From contig NZ_AP023175.1 of assembly GCF_013426895.1 (NCBI RefSeq), positions 1,488,001 to 1,552,000 on the forward strand: a stretch of 64,000 nt of DNA. Direction: 5' to 3'. The stretch comes from Paraburkholderia largidicola (GTDB lineage Bacteria > Pseudomonadota > Gammaproteobacteria > Burkholderiales > Burkholderiaceae). Each line of letters opens with the position of its first letter. Position 1 is the first letter of the stretch. The notes under the pieces are model-generated. The model did no database searches, was not told the origin of the DNA, and saw nothing but the letters and a program-made list of their open reading frames with translations. Positions 45,768 through 55,091 of this stretch are shown piece after piece. Both the position numbers and the translations under genes were made by a program.

Positions 45768-46187
45768 TCAGAGGCGTTCCAGCGTCCGCTCGTCCGGCTT
45801 GCCGTCGAAGTATCTGGCAAGCGCGTCGGTGAACACGGCCTCGTCGGGCGCGGCTTTCGAAAACAGCGTCATCGACGAATGGAACTTCAGGTGGTCCGGG
45901 TAGCCGAAGATGGTCTCGATCGACCGACCCTCGACTTCGTTGACGGCGCGCGTGATCTCGATTAAACGGGGACCGAGCACCGGATGTTGCAAATACGCGA
46001 CAGCTTCGGGCAATGAATTAATGGCAAATTTTTGTGCCATTTGGCTCGTTCCGAGGCCCTGAAACTGGGGAAACACGTACCACATCCAGTGGCTTTGCTT
46101 GCGCCCGTTGCGCAATTCCGCTAGCGCCTGCCCATAAATAGGTGCCTGAGCATCGACGAAGCGCCGAAGGTCGAATTTATCGTCCAT
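45768..46187 (-). CDS. DUF1810 family protein
   Basis: Soluble protein of 139 residues with the DUF1810 pattern: FDLRRFVDAQAPIYGQALAE, SHWMWYVFPQFQGLGTS and DHLKFHSSMTLF. The function of the family is unknown. The stop lies 138 bp from the Fur-family gene start, on the same strand. Confidence 0.85.
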   Translation of the reverse strand: MDDKFDLRRFVDAQAPIYGQALAELRNGRKQSHWMWYVFPQFQGLGTSQMAQKFAINSLPEAVAYLQHPVLGPRLIEITRAVNEVEGRSIETIFGYPDHLKFHSSMTLFSKAAPDEAVFTDALARYFDGKPDERTLERL

Positions 46188-46392
46188 CCCGTCCTCCGCA
46201 GTTCTTTGGTGTGCCGCAGCAAATGCATCGGCATGCCCGACAAATCCCTACGATTACCTTTCAAACCAGTCTTTCCGACCGTCGGCGCGCCACAAACGCG
46301 CCTCACATGCGGCATTGCGACACTATGTCTCACCCCTGATTGCGCAATAGTTCGTTCGCATCAAAGTGCTGTACTGCAACACGTGTCTTTCG

Positions 46393-46398
46393 TATTAT
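46393..46398 (+). promoter_or_regulatory. possible -10 element of the cyo operon
   Basis: TATTAT lies 67 bp before cyoA and 28 bp before the small leader frame. The -35 position is poor (TGTACT), so activator dependence would be expected. The match is modest. Confidence 0.3.
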
Positions 46399-46425
46399 GC
46401 GAGCGCTTATAAAAGGAGCAAGGAA

Positions 46426-46455
46426 ATGCATGCGTTCGTTCGTTTGTTTTTGTAG
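46426..46455 (+). CDS. possible leader peptide upstream of cyoA
   Basis: A nine-codon frame (MHAFVRLFL, stop TAG) has a very strong Shine-Dalgarno run (AAAAGGAGCAAGGAA) directly before its ATG. Its stop is 9 bp before the cyoA ATG, which has its own weaker GAGGG. Reinitiation or translational coupling is plausible. The frame is short, so it could be fortuitous. Confidence 0.4.
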   Translation: MHAFVRLFL

Positions 46456-46464
46456 AGGGCCGCG

Positions 46465-47367
46465 ATGACGAAAAAAATCGCGGGCCGGCTAGCCGGTCTC
46501 GTCTCAATTGCCCCAGCCCTCCTGCTTTCGGGGTGCAACAACCTTGATCTGCTCGCGCCGAAAGGTCCCATCGGTGCCGCCGAGAAGTCGCTGATCGCGA
46601 CCTCGACGTGGGCGATGCTGATCGTCGTGGTTCCCGTCATCTTCCTGACGCTGCTGTTCGCATGGCGCTATCGCGCATCGAACAAGTCCGCCGAATACCG
46701 TCCGAACTGGTCGCATTCGACGGCAATCGAAGTCGCCGTCTGGACGATCCCCGCACTGATCATTCTGTTCCTCGCCGTCCTGACGTGGAAGAGCACGCAT
46801 GAGCTCGACCCGTACAAGCCGCTCGAATCGAACGTGAAGCCGATCAACGTCGAAGTCGTTGCGCTCGACTGGAAGTGGCTGTTCATCTATCCCGATCTCG
46901 GCATCGCGTCCGTGAACCAGCTGGCGATTCCCGTGGGCACCCCGGTGAATTTCCGCATCACGTCGGACACGGTGATGAACTCGTTCTTCATCCCGCAACT
47001 GGGCGGCCAGATCTACGCGATGGCAGGCATGCAGACGCGTCTGCATCTGTTGGCTGAAGAACCGGGCGATTACGCCGGCACCTCGGCCAACTTCAGCGGC
47101 AAGGGCTTCTCGGACATGAAGTTCCGCACGCTCGCAGAGTCGCAGCAAGACTTCGACGCATGGGTCGCGAAAGCACGCGCATCGACGGATCACCTCTCGA
47201 TGGACCGCTACTACGCAGTGGCGAAGCCGGAAGAGAAGGCGTCTGTGTCGTACTTCTCGTCGGTCGATCCCAAGCTCTTCAACAACATTGTTGCCCGCTA
47301 CAACAACGGTCACGTCATCGACAACATGAAGGACGTGAACTGTGCACCTAACGGGACCAAGGGGTAA
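46465..47367 (+). CDS. cyoA: cytochrome o ubiquinol oxidase subunit II
   Basis: Lipoprotein subunit of 300 residues: signal with lipobox LLSGC, two membrane segments (about 45-70 and 90-110), and a periplasmic cupredoxin domain ([20 protein letters not shown]) without the CuA ligands, as expected for a quinol rather than cytochrome c oxidase. First gene of the cyoABCD operon, which couples ubiquinol oxidation by O2 to proton pumping at high oxygen. Confidence 0.95.
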   Translation: MTKKIAGRLAGLVSIAPALLLSGCNNLDLLAPKGPIGAAEKSLIATSTWAMLIVVVPVIFLTLLFAWRYRASNKSAEYRPNWSHSTAIEVAVWTIPALIILFLAVLTWKSTHELDPYKPLESNVKPINVEVVALDWKWLFIYPDLGIASVNQLAIPVGTPVNFRITSDTVMNSFFIPQLGGQIYAMAGMQTRLHLLAEEPGDYAGTSANFSGKGFSDMKFRTLAESQQDFDAWVAKARASTDHLSMDRYYAVAKPEEKASVSYFSSVDPKLFNNIVARYNNGHVIDNMKDVNCAPNGTKG

Positions 47368-47369
47368 GC

Positions 47370-49376
47370 ATGTTCGGTAAATTAACCCTGGAAGACATTC
47401 CGTATCACGAGCCGATCATCGTCGTCGCCGGTATCGGGATGATTTTCGGCGCGCTGGCTGTGCTCGGCGCGATCACGTATTTCGGCAAGTGGCGTTACCT
47501 GTGGACCGAGTGGCTGACGTCGGTCGACCACAAGAAGCTCGGCGTGATGTACATCGTCGTAGCCATGATCATGCTGCTGCGCGGCTTTGCCGACGCGATC
47601 ATGATGCGTACGCAGCTCGCGCTCGCGTATCACTCGCCCGGCTATCTGCCGCCGCATCACTACGATCAGGTCTTCACGGCGCACGGCGTCATCATGATCT
47701 TCTTCATGGCGATGGCCTTCATGGTCGGCCTGATGAACCTGGTCGTGCCGCTGCAGATCGGCGCACGCGACGTCGCGTTCCCGTTCCTCAATTCGTTGAG
47801 CTTCTGGATGACAGCGATCAGCGCGATCCTGATCAACATCTCGCTGCTGATCGGCGAATTCGCGCAAACGGGTTGGCTCGCCTATCCGCCGCTGTCGGAG
47901 CTGCAGTTCAGTCCGGGTGTCGGGGTCGACTACTACCTGTGGTCATTGCAGCTTTCCGGTATCGGCACCTTGCTGACGGGCGTGAACTTCTTCGTCACGA
48001 TCATCAAGATGCGCGCGCCTGGCATGACGCTGATGAAGATGCCCGTGTTCACGTGGACAGCTCTGTGCACGAACGTGCTGATCATGGCCGCGTTCCCGAT
48101 CCTGACCGTCACGCTCGCGCTGCTCGGCCTGGACCGTTACCTCGGCATGCACTTCTTCACGAATGACGGCGGCGGCAACGCCATGCTGTACCTGAACCTG
48201 ATCTGGGCATGGGGCCACCCTGAGGTCTACATCCTGATCCTGCCGGCGTTCGGTATCTTCTCGGAAGTCATCTCGACGTTCGCACGCAAGCCGCTGTTCG
48301 GCTACAAGACGATGGTCTACGCGACCTGCGCGATCATGGTGCTGTCGTTCCTCGTGTGGCTGCACCACTTCTTCACGATGGGTTCGGGCGCCGACGTCAA
48401 CGCGTTCTTCGGCATTGCGACGATGGTCATCGCCATCCCGACGGGCGTGAAGGTGTTCAACTGGCTGTTCACGATGTACAAGGGCCGCATCGAGTTCACG
48501 ACGCCTGTGCTGTGGACGATCGGCTTCATGATCACGTTCACGATCGGCGGTATGACGGGCGTGATGATGGCGATCCCGGGCGCGGACTTCGTGCTGCACA
48601 ACTCGCTGTTCCTGATTGCTCACTTCCACAACGTGATCATCGGCGGCGTGCTGTTCGGTTACCTCGCGGGCATGAACTACTGGTTCCCGAAGGCCTTCGG
48701 CTTCAAGCTGAACGAGAAGCTCGGCAAGGCTGCATTCTGGTTCTGGCAGATCGGCTTCTGGGTTGCGTTCACGCCGCTGTACGTGCTCGGCTTCATGGGC
48801 ATGACGCGTCGTCTGAACCACTACGACAACCCGGCATGGCATCCGTGGCTGCTCGTCGCCGAACTCGGCGCCGTGCTGGTCGCAATCGGTATCGCTTGCC
48901 AGCTGCTGCAACTCGTCGTCTCGATCCGCGACCGCAACAAGCCGGAAAACCGCGACCTGACGGGCGACCCGTGGAATGGCCGTACGCTCGAATGGGCGAC
49001 AACCTCGCCGCCGCAGATCTACAACTTCGCCACCGTCCCCGTCGTGCATGAGCTGGATGCATTCCACGACATGAAGGCGCGCGGCAATGTCGAGAAGCCT
49101 GTGTACCGCGACATTCACATGCCGTCGAACACGAGCGCTGGTTTCTTCATCGGCGTGTTCAGCCTGGCGCTGGGCTTCGCGTTGACGTGGCACATCTGGT
49201 GGCTGGCTATCGCTGCCTTCATCGGCGCGATCGGTACGTGGATCGCACGCAGCTTCGATAACGACACCGATTACTACATCCCCGCCGAAACCGTTCGACT
49301 GATGGAAGAACGTAACGGTGCTGGTTCGGGCGCGGCGATCGCCAAGCAACTGCCCGAAGCTGAGGAGATTGCCTGA
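47370..49376 (+). CDS. cyoB: cytochrome o ubiquinol oxidase subunit I
   Basis: Catalytic subunit of 668 residues with about 15 membrane segments. Heme and copper ligand regions are present: [27 protein letters not shown] (copper-binding His with the cross-linked Tyr), HHFFTMGSG and HFHNVIIGG. It binds heme b, heme o3 and CuB. It starts two bases after the cyoA stop and overlaps cyoC (TGATG). No cyoE farnesyltransferase gene follows in this operon. Confidence 0.96.
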   Translation: MFGKLTLEDIPYHEPIIVVAGIGMIFGALAVLGAITYFGKWRYLWTEWLTSVDHKKLGVMYIVVAMIMLLRGFADAIMMRTQLALAYHSPGYLPPHHYDQVFTAHGVIMIFFMAMAFMVGLMNLVVPLQIGARDVAFPFLNSLSFWMTAISAILINISLLIGEFAQTGWLAYPPLSELQFSPGVGVDYYLWSLQLSGIGTLLTGVNFFVTIIKMRAPGMTLMKMPVFTWTALCTNVLIMAAFPILTVTLALLGLDRYLGMHFFTNDGGGNAMLYLNLIWAWGHPEVYILILPAFGIFSEVISTFARKPLFGYKTMVYATCAIMVLSFLVWLHHFFTMGSGADVNAFFGIATMVIAIPTGVKVFNWLFTMYKGRIEFTTPVLWTIGFMITFTIGGMTGVMMAIPGADFVLHNSLFLIAHFHNVIIGGVLFGYLAGMNYWFPKAFGFKLNEKLGKAAFWFWQIGFWVAFTPLYVLGFMGMTRRLNHYDNPAWHPWLLVAELGAVLVAIGIACQLLQLVVSIRDRNKPENRDLTGDPWNGRTLEWATTSPPQIYNFATVPVVHELDAFHDMKARGNVEKPVYRDIHMPSNTSAGFFIGVFSLALGFALTWHIWWLAIAAFIGAIGTWIARSFDNDTDYYIPAETVRLMEERNGAGSGAAIAKQLPEAEEIA

Positions 49377-49984
49377 TGCTACAAAAAGCTATTGTTGCGG
49401 ACCCGCATCATCACGACGCGGAACACGCTCCGTCCAATTCGGTGTTCGGCTTCTGGCTGTACCTGATGACCGACTGCATTCTGTTCGCGGCGCTGTTCGC
49501 GACGTTTGCAGTGATGAGCCATCAGTTCGCCGGCGGTCCGAGCGGCAAGGATCTGTTCGAGATCCAGGGCGTGGCGATCGAAACGGCGATCCTGCTGTTC
49601 TCGAGTATCACGTACGGTTTCGCGATGCTCGGCGCGCACAAGAACAACAAGGGCAGCACGTTGTTCTGGCTGGCCGTGACGTTCGTGCTGGGCGCGTCGT
49701 TCGTCGTGCTGGAAATCCGCGAGTTCTCGCACCTGATCGCAGAAGGCGCAGGTCCTGACCGCAGCGCGTTCCTGTCGGCGTTCTTCACGCTGGTCGGCAC
49801 GCACGGCCTGCACGTCACGTCGGGTCTGGTGTGGATGCTGGTGATGATGATTCAGGTCGTGCGCGCGCCCGCTCTGGGCGAGCGCGAACTGCGCCGTCTG
49901 ACGTGCCTGAGCCTCTTCTGGCACTTCCTGGACATCGTGTGGATCGGTGTTTTTTCGTTTGTCTATCTTGCGAGCGTGATCTAA
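49376..49984 (+). CDS. cyoC: cytochrome o ubiquinol oxidase subunit III
   Basis: Membrane subunit of 202 residues with five segments and the subunit III pattern FGFWLYLMTDCILFAALFAT and FFTLVGTHGLHVTSGLVWM, plus the C-terminal WHFLDIVWIGVFS. Needed for stable assembly of the oxidase. Overlaps cyoB and abuts cyoD. Confidence 0.95.
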   Translation: MLQKAIVADPHHHDAEHAPSNSVFGFWLYLMTDCILFAALFATFAVMSHQFAGGPSGKDLFEIQGVAIETAILLFSSITYGFAMLGAHKNNKGSTLFWLAVTFVLGASFVVLEIREFSHLIAEGAGPDRSAFLSAFFTLVGTHGLHVTSGLVWMLVMMIQVVRAPALGERELRRLTCLSLFWHFLDIVWIGVFSFVYLASVI

Positions 49985-50329
49985 ATGAGCAGCCATTCTC
50001 ACTCATCACATTCGGCGCACGGTGACGAAAGCCACGGCAGCTTCGGCAGCTACATGATCGGGTTCGTGCTGTCCGTCGTCCTGACGGCAGCGGCATTCGG
50101 CGTGGTGCTGGCAGGCTGGGCTACGGGCACGCAGGCGCTCTACGCGATCGCCGGTCTCGGCCTCGTGCAGATCATCGTGCACCTGGTGTTTTTCCTGCAC
50201 ATGAACACGTCGTCGGGTCAGCGCTGGAACGTGACCGCGTTTGCGTTCACGGTGCTGACGGCTGTTATCGTGATCGGCGGTACGCTGTGGGTCATGCATA
50301 ACGTCAGCATGAACATGATGTCGCGCTAA
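49985..50329 (+). CDS. cyoD: cytochrome o ubiquinol oxidase subunit IV
   Basis: Small membrane subunit of 114 residues: a His/Ser-rich N-terminus (SSHSHSSHSAHGDESHGS) followed by three membrane segments (YMIGFVLSVVLTAAAFGVVL, GLGLVQIIVHLVFFLHM, AFTVLTAVIVIGGTLWV). It begins directly after the cyoC stop. Last gene of the operon. Confidence 0.93.
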   Translation: MSSHSHSSHSAHGDESHGSFGSYMIGFVLSVVLTAAAFGVVLAGWATGTQALYAIAGLGLVQIIVHLVFFLHMNTSSGQRWNVTAFAFTVLTAVIVIGGTLWVMHNVSMNMMSR

Positions 50330-50355
50330 CTTGCGTTAGCGTGCACGTCTCCCGT

Positions 50356-50387
50356 GCCGGTTGCACATGCCTCATCGTGCAGCCGGC
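50356..50387 (+). terminator. hairpin after the cyo operon
   Basis: An 11-bp stem (GCCGGTTGCAC with GTGCAGCCGGC, one G-T pair) and 10-base loop lies 27 bp past the cyoD stop. No T-run follows, so it may protect the transcript or act with Rho rather than as an intrinsic terminator. Confidence 0.4.
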
Positions 50388-50427
50388 GCGGCACCCCTCC
50401 CCTGCTTGACCGGCGCCCGGTTTGACT

Positions 50428-50682
50428 TCAGTTGCGCGCCAGCATCTCCATCGGACGGCCACGTCCCGTCACGAGACATCCCGACCTGAACGCTTCGCCC
50501 TGACTGCTCGCGGCGGCGTCGCCAAACCCTCTGCCCAGCGCATCCAGCTTCACCTGTTCGGCACCTTGCGAACATGCAAACGTACTGGCTTCTTTCGCCT
50601 GCGCGTGCAGTAACGCGCGGTCCGCGACCAGATAGGCCAACACGGCGATCACGGCGATATGGAAAACTTTTCTCGTGTTCAT
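50428..50682 (-). CDS. small single-pass or exported protein (84 aa)
   Basis: Protein of 84 residues with an N-terminal hydrophobic segment (VFHIAVIAVLAYLVADRALL) and a remainder containing two cysteines (TFACSQGAE, RSGCLVTGRG). GAGGAG precedes the ATG at 50682. A longer frame from 50811 is not supported. Convergent with cyoD. The family was not recognised. Confidence 0.6.
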   Translation of the reverse strand: MNTRKVFHIAVIAVLAYLVADRALLHAQAKEASTFACSQGAEQVKLDALGRGFGDAAASSQGEAFRSGCLVTGRGRPMEMLARN

Positions 50683-51077
50683 GGGTTCGTCTCCTCGCGA
50701 CTTAAGCGTACAGCGAACAACTATCGCGCAAATCCAGGGCAACCCCGGTAGGCAAAAGGTCGCGCCAACCCTGTGGAAGCGCTTCCACTGCCGCTTTTTT
50801 GTGCAGCGCATTTCGCCTGCGCAGGACCACCCATCAATGTCAATGCCGACTTTCGCAATAAATAAAAATCACACTTGTGGCAGCGCAACATTATTATTTT
50901 GAGTTATCCTCGTTAACCCTGACCGTCATGCGTTTTGCTTACGCGCGTGCGCAAAGTCTGCGCATCGTCCTGCGCCCTTCGGGGCCGTCCGTCGAAATGT
51001 CCATGTAAGGTTTTTTGATCCTTCGCCCCACGGGCGAGGGCCTGCTATTCGCGTTCAGGCGTTTCATCAAAGAGCAA
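50683..51077. other. intergenic region before nuoM
   Basis: This 395-bp divergent region holds the LacI-type palindrome described separately and an AT-rich segment near 50850-50905 suited to a promoter. No trace of nuoL or other nuo genes was seen. Confidence 0.5.
50774..50787. promoter_or_regulatory. LacI-family-type operator
   Basis: TGGAAGCGCTTCCA is a perfect palindrome, 16 bp with flanking G and C, and matches the TGNAANCGNTTNCA form of LacI/GalR-family operators with a central CG. It lies 92 bp before the small protein ATG and about 290 bp before nuoM. No lacI-type gene is in the window. A following CTTTTTT could also make it a weak terminator. Confidence 0.4.
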
Positions 51078-52613
51078 ATGCACCTCCCATCAGTCCTCGA
51101 CCTCCTGATCTGGGTCCCCATCGTCGCCGGCATCGTCGTGCTGCTCGGTGGCTCCGACAGCGCGCAGAGCCGCACGCGCTGGCTTGCGCTGATCGGCGCA
51201 GCCGTCAGCATCCTGCCCGTCATTCCGCTGGTAGCGGGTTTCGATTCGTCGCTGGCGACGATGCAGTTCGAGCAGCAGACCGCATGGCTGCCCGAGTTCG
51301 GCATCTCGTACCACCTCGGTGTCGACGGCATTTCGCTGTGGTTCACCGTGCTGACGGCCGTGACGACGCTGATCATCGTGATCGCGTCGTGGGAATCGAT
51401 CACCACGCGCGTCGCCCAGTACTACGGCGCGTTCCTGCTGCTGTCGGGCTGCATGCAAGGCGTGTTCACGTCGCTCGACGGCATGCTGTTCTTCGTGTTC
51501 TTCGAAGCGTCGCTGATCCCGCTGTATCTGCTGATCGGCACGTGGGGCGAAAAGCGCCGTGTGTACGCAGCGGTGCGTTTCTTCTTCTTTTCGCTCGTCG
51601 GCTCGCTGGCGATGCTCGCCGCGCTGATCTACCTCTGGGCGCACTCGCACACGTTCGACATCGCCACGTGGCGCACGCTGAAGCTCGATTTCCTGCCGCA
51701 GATCATGGTGTTCATCGGCTTCATCGCGGCCTTCTCGGTGAAGGTGCCGATGTGGCCCGTGCACACCTGGCTGCCCGACGTCCACTCGGACGGCCCGACG
51801 GGCGCCGCCGTGCTGCTCGGCATGCTGAAGATGGGCGGCTACGGCCTGCTGCGCTTCGCGCTGCCCATCGTCCCGGACGCCTGCCACTTCTTCGCCCCCG
51901 CGATGATCGCGCTGTCGCTCGTCGCGGTGATCTACGGCAGCCTGCTCGCGCTCGCGCAGACCGACATGCGCAAGCTGCTCGCCTACTCCGCCGTCGCCCA
52001 CATGGGCCTCGTCACGCTCGGCCTGTTCACGTTCGACCGCATGGGCACGGAAGGCGCCGTGGTGCAGATGCTGTCGTACGGCATCGTCTCCGGCGCAATG
52101 CTGCTGTGCACGGGCATGCTGTTCGACCGCACGAAGAACGGCTCGATCGACGCCTACGGCGGCGTCGCCAACTCGATGCCCAAGCTCGCTACGTTCGCGA
52201 TGCTGTTCTCGATGGCGAACGTCGGCCTGCCTGGCACGTCGGGTTTCGTCGGCGAGTTTCTGGTGCTGATGGGCGCGATCCGCTTCAACTTCTGGGTTGG
52301 CGCGACGGCTGCGCTGACGCTGATCCTGAGCGCCGCGTACACGCTGTGGATGTACAAGCGCGTGATGTTCGGTGCGATCAAGAACACGCGCGTGTCGAGC
52401 CTGCGCGATCTGGGCCGCCGCGAGTTCGTGCTGCTCGGCGCGATGGCCGTGCTGGTGCTGGCGATCGGCGTGCGTCCGAAGACCTTCACCGACGCGATCG
52501 GTCCAGCCACGGAGAACCTCGTTGCGCAAGCACAAGGCTCCGCGCTGCCGACGGACACGGGTGTCGCTTCGAACAACCGCGCGCCGACTGCTTCGCCGCG
52601 TATGCCGGGCTAA
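51078..52613 (+). CDS. nuoM: NADH-quinone oxidoreductase subunit M-like protein, orphan copy
   Basis: Membrane antiporter-like subunit of 511 residues, with about 14 segments. The proton-channel residues of NuoM are kept: Glu in FFEASLIPLYLLIG and Lys in FSVKVPMWPVHTWLPDVHS. The ATG at 51078 matches the usual NuoM N-terminus (MHLPSVLDLLIWVPI). An extension starting at TTG 51015 is unlikely. It stands alone, without nuoL or nuoN, downstream of the cyo operon, and is followed by a strong terminator. It may be a second copy of complex I subunit M or part of another ion-pumping complex. Confidence 0.87.
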   Translation: MHLPSVLDLLIWVPIVAGIVVLLGGSDSAQSRTRWLALIGAAVSILPVIPLVAGFDSSLATMQFEQQTAWLPEFGISYHLGVDGISLWFTVLTAVTTLIIVIASWESITTRVAQYYGAFLLLSGCMQGVFTSLDGMLFFVFFEASLIPLYLLIGTWGEKRRVYAAVRFFFFSLVGSLAMLAALIYLWAHSHTFDIATWRTLKLDFLPQIMVFIGFIAAFSVKVPMWPVHTWLPDVHSDGPTGAAVLLGMLKMGGYGLLRFALPIVPDACHFFAPAMIALSLVAVIYGSLLALAQTDMRKLLAYSAVAHMGLVTLGLFTFDRMGTEGAVVQMLSYGIVSGAMLLCTGMLFDRTKNGSIDAYGGVANSMPKLATFAMLFSMANVGLPGTSGFVGEFLVLMGAIRFNFWVGATAALTLILSAAYTLWMYKRVMFGAIKNTRVSSLRDLGRREFVLLGAMAVLVLAIGVRPKTFTDAIGPATENLVAQAQGSALPTDTGVASNNRAPTASPRMPG

Positions 52614-52637
52614 ACAGCGTCAACTGCAAGCATTCGA

Positions 52638-52664
52638 CGGGCGTCCAGTGGACGCCCGTTTTTA
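52638..52664 (+). terminator. Rho-independent terminator of nuoM
   Basis: A perfect 10-bp stem (ACGGGCGTCC, loop AGT, GGACGCCCGT) is followed by TTTTTA, 24 bp after the nuoM stop. Confidence 0.88.
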
Positions 52665-52703
52665 TTTGCGCAACTGGCGTTGCCCCTTCCGCGTCGACGA
52701 AAC

Positions 52704-52735
52704 AAAAACGGCCTCACATCGCTGCGAGGCCGTTT
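52704..52735 (-). terminator. Rho-independent terminator of the deacetylase unit
   Basis: Read on the minus strand, a 10-bp stem (AAACGGCCTC with GAGGCCGTTT) ends in TTTTTGTTT, 25 bp beyond the deacetylase stop. Confidence 0.82.
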
Positions 52736-52760
52736 CTATGTGGAGCGTGAATATCAGCGC

Positions 52761-53789
52761 TTACCCGCCGCGCTTCTCCATGAAACCGCCGAAGAACGCG
52801 CGCGCATTCGCTTCGAGGCTCTCCAGGTGGTAGCCGCCTTCCTGCACGATCACGGAGGGCAGCTTTAACGAGCCGATGGCTTCGCCGAGCCGCCCGAAAC
52901 CTTCCGTCGTCACAGCAACCTGCGATTGCGGATCGTCCTTGTAGATATCGAAGCCCAACGCAAGCACCAGCGCATCCGGTTCGAAGCGCTTCAACACGCG
53001 CAGCGCGTCGTCGAGCTTGTCGAAGAACACCGCTTCCGACGAACCGTGCGGCATCGGCAGATTGACGTTGAAGCCGTCGCCCTCACCCGCGCCGCGCTCT
53101 TCTTCATAACCCGCGACCACGGGATAAAAGTTGGTCGGATCGCCGTGAATGGAGATGTACAGCACGTCGTCGCGTCCGTAGAAAATCTCCTGCACGCCCT
53201 GGCCGTGATGCATGTCGGTGTCGAGAATCGCGACGCGTTTGAAGCGGCTGCGCAACGACTGCGCAGCAATCGCCGCGTTGTTCAGATAGCAGAAGCCGCC
53301 CGCAGCATCGACGCGTGCGTGATGGCCTGGCGGCCTGCACAGCGCATACGTTTCGCGCGCGCCGTCATTGACAGCCGATGCCGCCGCCAACGCGCTCTGC
53401 GCCGACCAGTACGCGGCACGATATGTATTCGCGCCAACGGGGCAACTGCCATCGGCGAGATAGCGCGCTGCCTTCGCGAGCACGCCGCGTAACGGATTCG
53501 GATCGCGCACGTAGATGTTCGACATCACTTCGTCGCCCCAATCGTCGGGCATCTTTTTCCAGTCGCGATGCGCTTCTTCGAGAAAGCGCAGATAGTTCAT
53601 GTCGTGCACGGCGGCGATGGCGGCCGTGCCGTGGTCCGCCGGTTCGACGACATCGAAGTCCAGCGATTTCGCCGCGGCCACGAGCCGGGCTGCACGCTCT
53701 GGCACTTCCTGCGGCTCACGCATCTGCCCACGCGACAGATAGCTGCGCGGATGATGCAGCAGCTGTTCGGGATGGAAAAAAGTCTTCAT
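52761..53789 (-). CDS. histone deacetylase-family / acetylpolyamine amidohydrolase
   Basis: Zinc hydrolase of 342 residues of the arginase-deacetylase fold. Catalytic regions are present: RPPGHHARVDAAGGFCYLNN, ILDTDMHHGQGVQEIF (Asp and His ligands) and LALGFDIYKDDP (second Asp). Bacterial members near this sequence deacetylate polyamines such as acetylputrescine. It is followed upstream by an M20 amidohydrolase and an MFS importer, all on the minus strand, suggesting a small catabolic unit for an N-acylated amine. The exact substrate is not shown. Confidence 0.88.
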   Translation of the reverse strand: MKTFFHPEQLLHHPRSYLSRGQMREPQEVPERAARLVAAAKSLDFDVVEPADHGTAAIAAVHDMNYLRFLEEAHRDWKKMPDDWGDEVMSNIYVRDPNPLRGVLAKAARYLADGSCPVGANTYRAAYWSAQSALAAASAVNDGARETYALCRPPGHHARVDAAGGFCYLNNAAIAAQSLRSRFKRVAILDTDMHHGQGVQEIFYGRDDVLYISIHGDPTNFYPVVAGYEEERGAGEGDGFNVNLPMPHGSSEAVFFDKLDDALRVLKRFEPDALVLALGFDIYKDDPQSQVAVTTEGFGRLGEAIGSLKLPSVIVQEGGYHLESLEANARAFFGGFMEKRGG

Positions 53790-53802
53790 TGCAGGTCCTT
53801 TC

Positions 53803-55059
53803 TTATTGCTCGTCCGCTGTTGCCATCACGCCCGCGCGCGCGAGCACCGCATTGAGCAGCACGTTGGCGCCGCGCGTAACGTCGTCGGGCAGTGCGTCTT
53901 CGGCTTCGTTGTGCGACAAGCCGTCGACGCACGGAATGAACACCATCGCCGTCGGGCAATAGCGCGCGAGATGAATGGCATCGTGACCCGCGCCGCTGAC
54001 GATGCGCTCGTTCGAATAGCCGAGTGCTTCAACTGCGTTCGCCACCAGCGCAACGCATTCGCTATCGAACGGCGTCGCGGGGCTGCGCCAATACGTTTCG
54101 ACGCGGAGCGTCACGCCGCGCGCTTGAGCGACGCGCTCGAATGCGTCGCGCAGATCGCGCTCCATCGCATCGACTTGGCTGTCTTCGTGATGACGCAGAT
54201 CGACGGTGAAGGACACTTCACCTGCAATCGTGTTGCGCGAAGCGTTCCTGATGCCGATCTGCCCGATCGTCACGAGTCCGCGCGGCGCATAGCTCGCGAC
54301 GATACGTTCCAGCTCCGCCGCCATCTGCGCACTCGCGAAGTAAGCATCCTTGCGATACGGCATCGGCGTCGTGCCCGCGTGCGCGGCCATGCCCGTCACG
54401 GTGACGTCGAGCCAGCGGATCGCCTGGCCGCCCGTCACCACGCCGATCGTCGTGCCGTTCGCTTCGAGCACGGGGCCCTGTTCGATATGCGCTTCGAAAT
54501 ATGCATCGACGGCCTGGCCGTTGACGGCGCGCGCGCCGCGATAGCCGCTCTGCGTCAACGCATCCGCGAGCGTGATGTCGTCCGCGTCTTTCTTCGCAAG
54601 CGCTTCGTCGAGCGACGTGATGCCCGTAAACACCGCCGAGCCGAGCATCGCAGGCGTGAAGCGCGCCCCTTCCTCGTTGGTCCACGACACGATTTCGATC
54701 GGCTTCTCCGTCACGATGTTCGCGTCGTTCAGCGCGCGCACCAGTTCGAGCGCGGCGAGCACGCCGTAGACGCCGTCGAAGCGCCCGCCTTCGGGCTGCG
54801 TGTCGAGATGGCTGCCGATCAGCACAGGCGCTGCGTCGTCCCGCGTACCTTCACGGCGTGCAAACAGATTGCCGATTTCATCGACACTCACCGTCATGCC
54901 TGCGTCGCGGCACCACGTAGCGAACAGATCGCGGCCACGCACGTCTTCATCGGTGAGCGCGAGACGCCGCACGCCGCCCTTCGGCGTCGCGCCGATTTTC
55001 GCCATCTCCATCAGGCTTCGCCAAAGGCGTGCGCCGTCGATTTGCAACAGGTCTTTCAT
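53803..55059 (-). CDS. M20-family Zn-dependent amidohydrolase (N-carbamoyl amino acid hydrolase type)
   Basis: Hydrolase of 418 residues from the ATG at 55059 (GGAAG upstream). Motifs IGSHLDTQPEGGRFDGVYG, VSWTNEEGARF, EAHIEQGPVLE and HAGTTPMPYRKDA are those of the allantoate amidohydrolase/N-carbamoyl-L-amino-acid hydrolase group, which uses two zinc ions. The short distance (13 bp) to the deacetylase gene supports joint expression. The substrate is probably an N-carbamoyl or ureido compound. Confidence 0.85.
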   Translation of the reverse strand: MKDLLQIDGARLWRSLMEMAKIGATPKGGVRRLALTDEDVRGRDLFATWCRDAGMTVSVDEIGNLFARREGTRDDAAPVLIGSHLDTQPEGGRFDGVYGVLAALELVRALNDANIVTEKPIEIVSWTNEEGARFTPAMLGSAVFTGITSLDEALAKKDADDITLADALTQSGYRGARAVNGQAVDAYFEAHIEQGPVLEANGTTIGVVTGGQAIRWLDVTVTGMAAHAGTTPMPYRKDAYFASAQMAAELERIVASYAPRGLVTIGQIGIRNASRNTIAGEVSFTVDLRHHEDSQVDAMERDLRDAFERVAQARGVTLRVETYWRSPATPFDSECVALVANAVEALGYSNERIVSGAGHDAIHLARYCPTAMVFIPCVDGLSHNEAEDALPDDVTRGANVLLNAVLARAGVMATADEQ

Positions 55060-55091
55060 GAGTCTTCCGGGTCGTTCAACATGAATTCGGT

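Noticed and set aside
47943..49349. A 468-codon open frame on the minus strand
   Set aside because: It lies fully antisense to cyoB, is extremely rich in Arg, His and Asp, and is a codon-bias shadow of the GC-rich gene.
51090..52535. A 481-codon minus-strand frame over nuoM
   Set aside because: Antisense shadow with Arg/His/Gln-rich composition; nuoM has clear family motifs on the plus strand.
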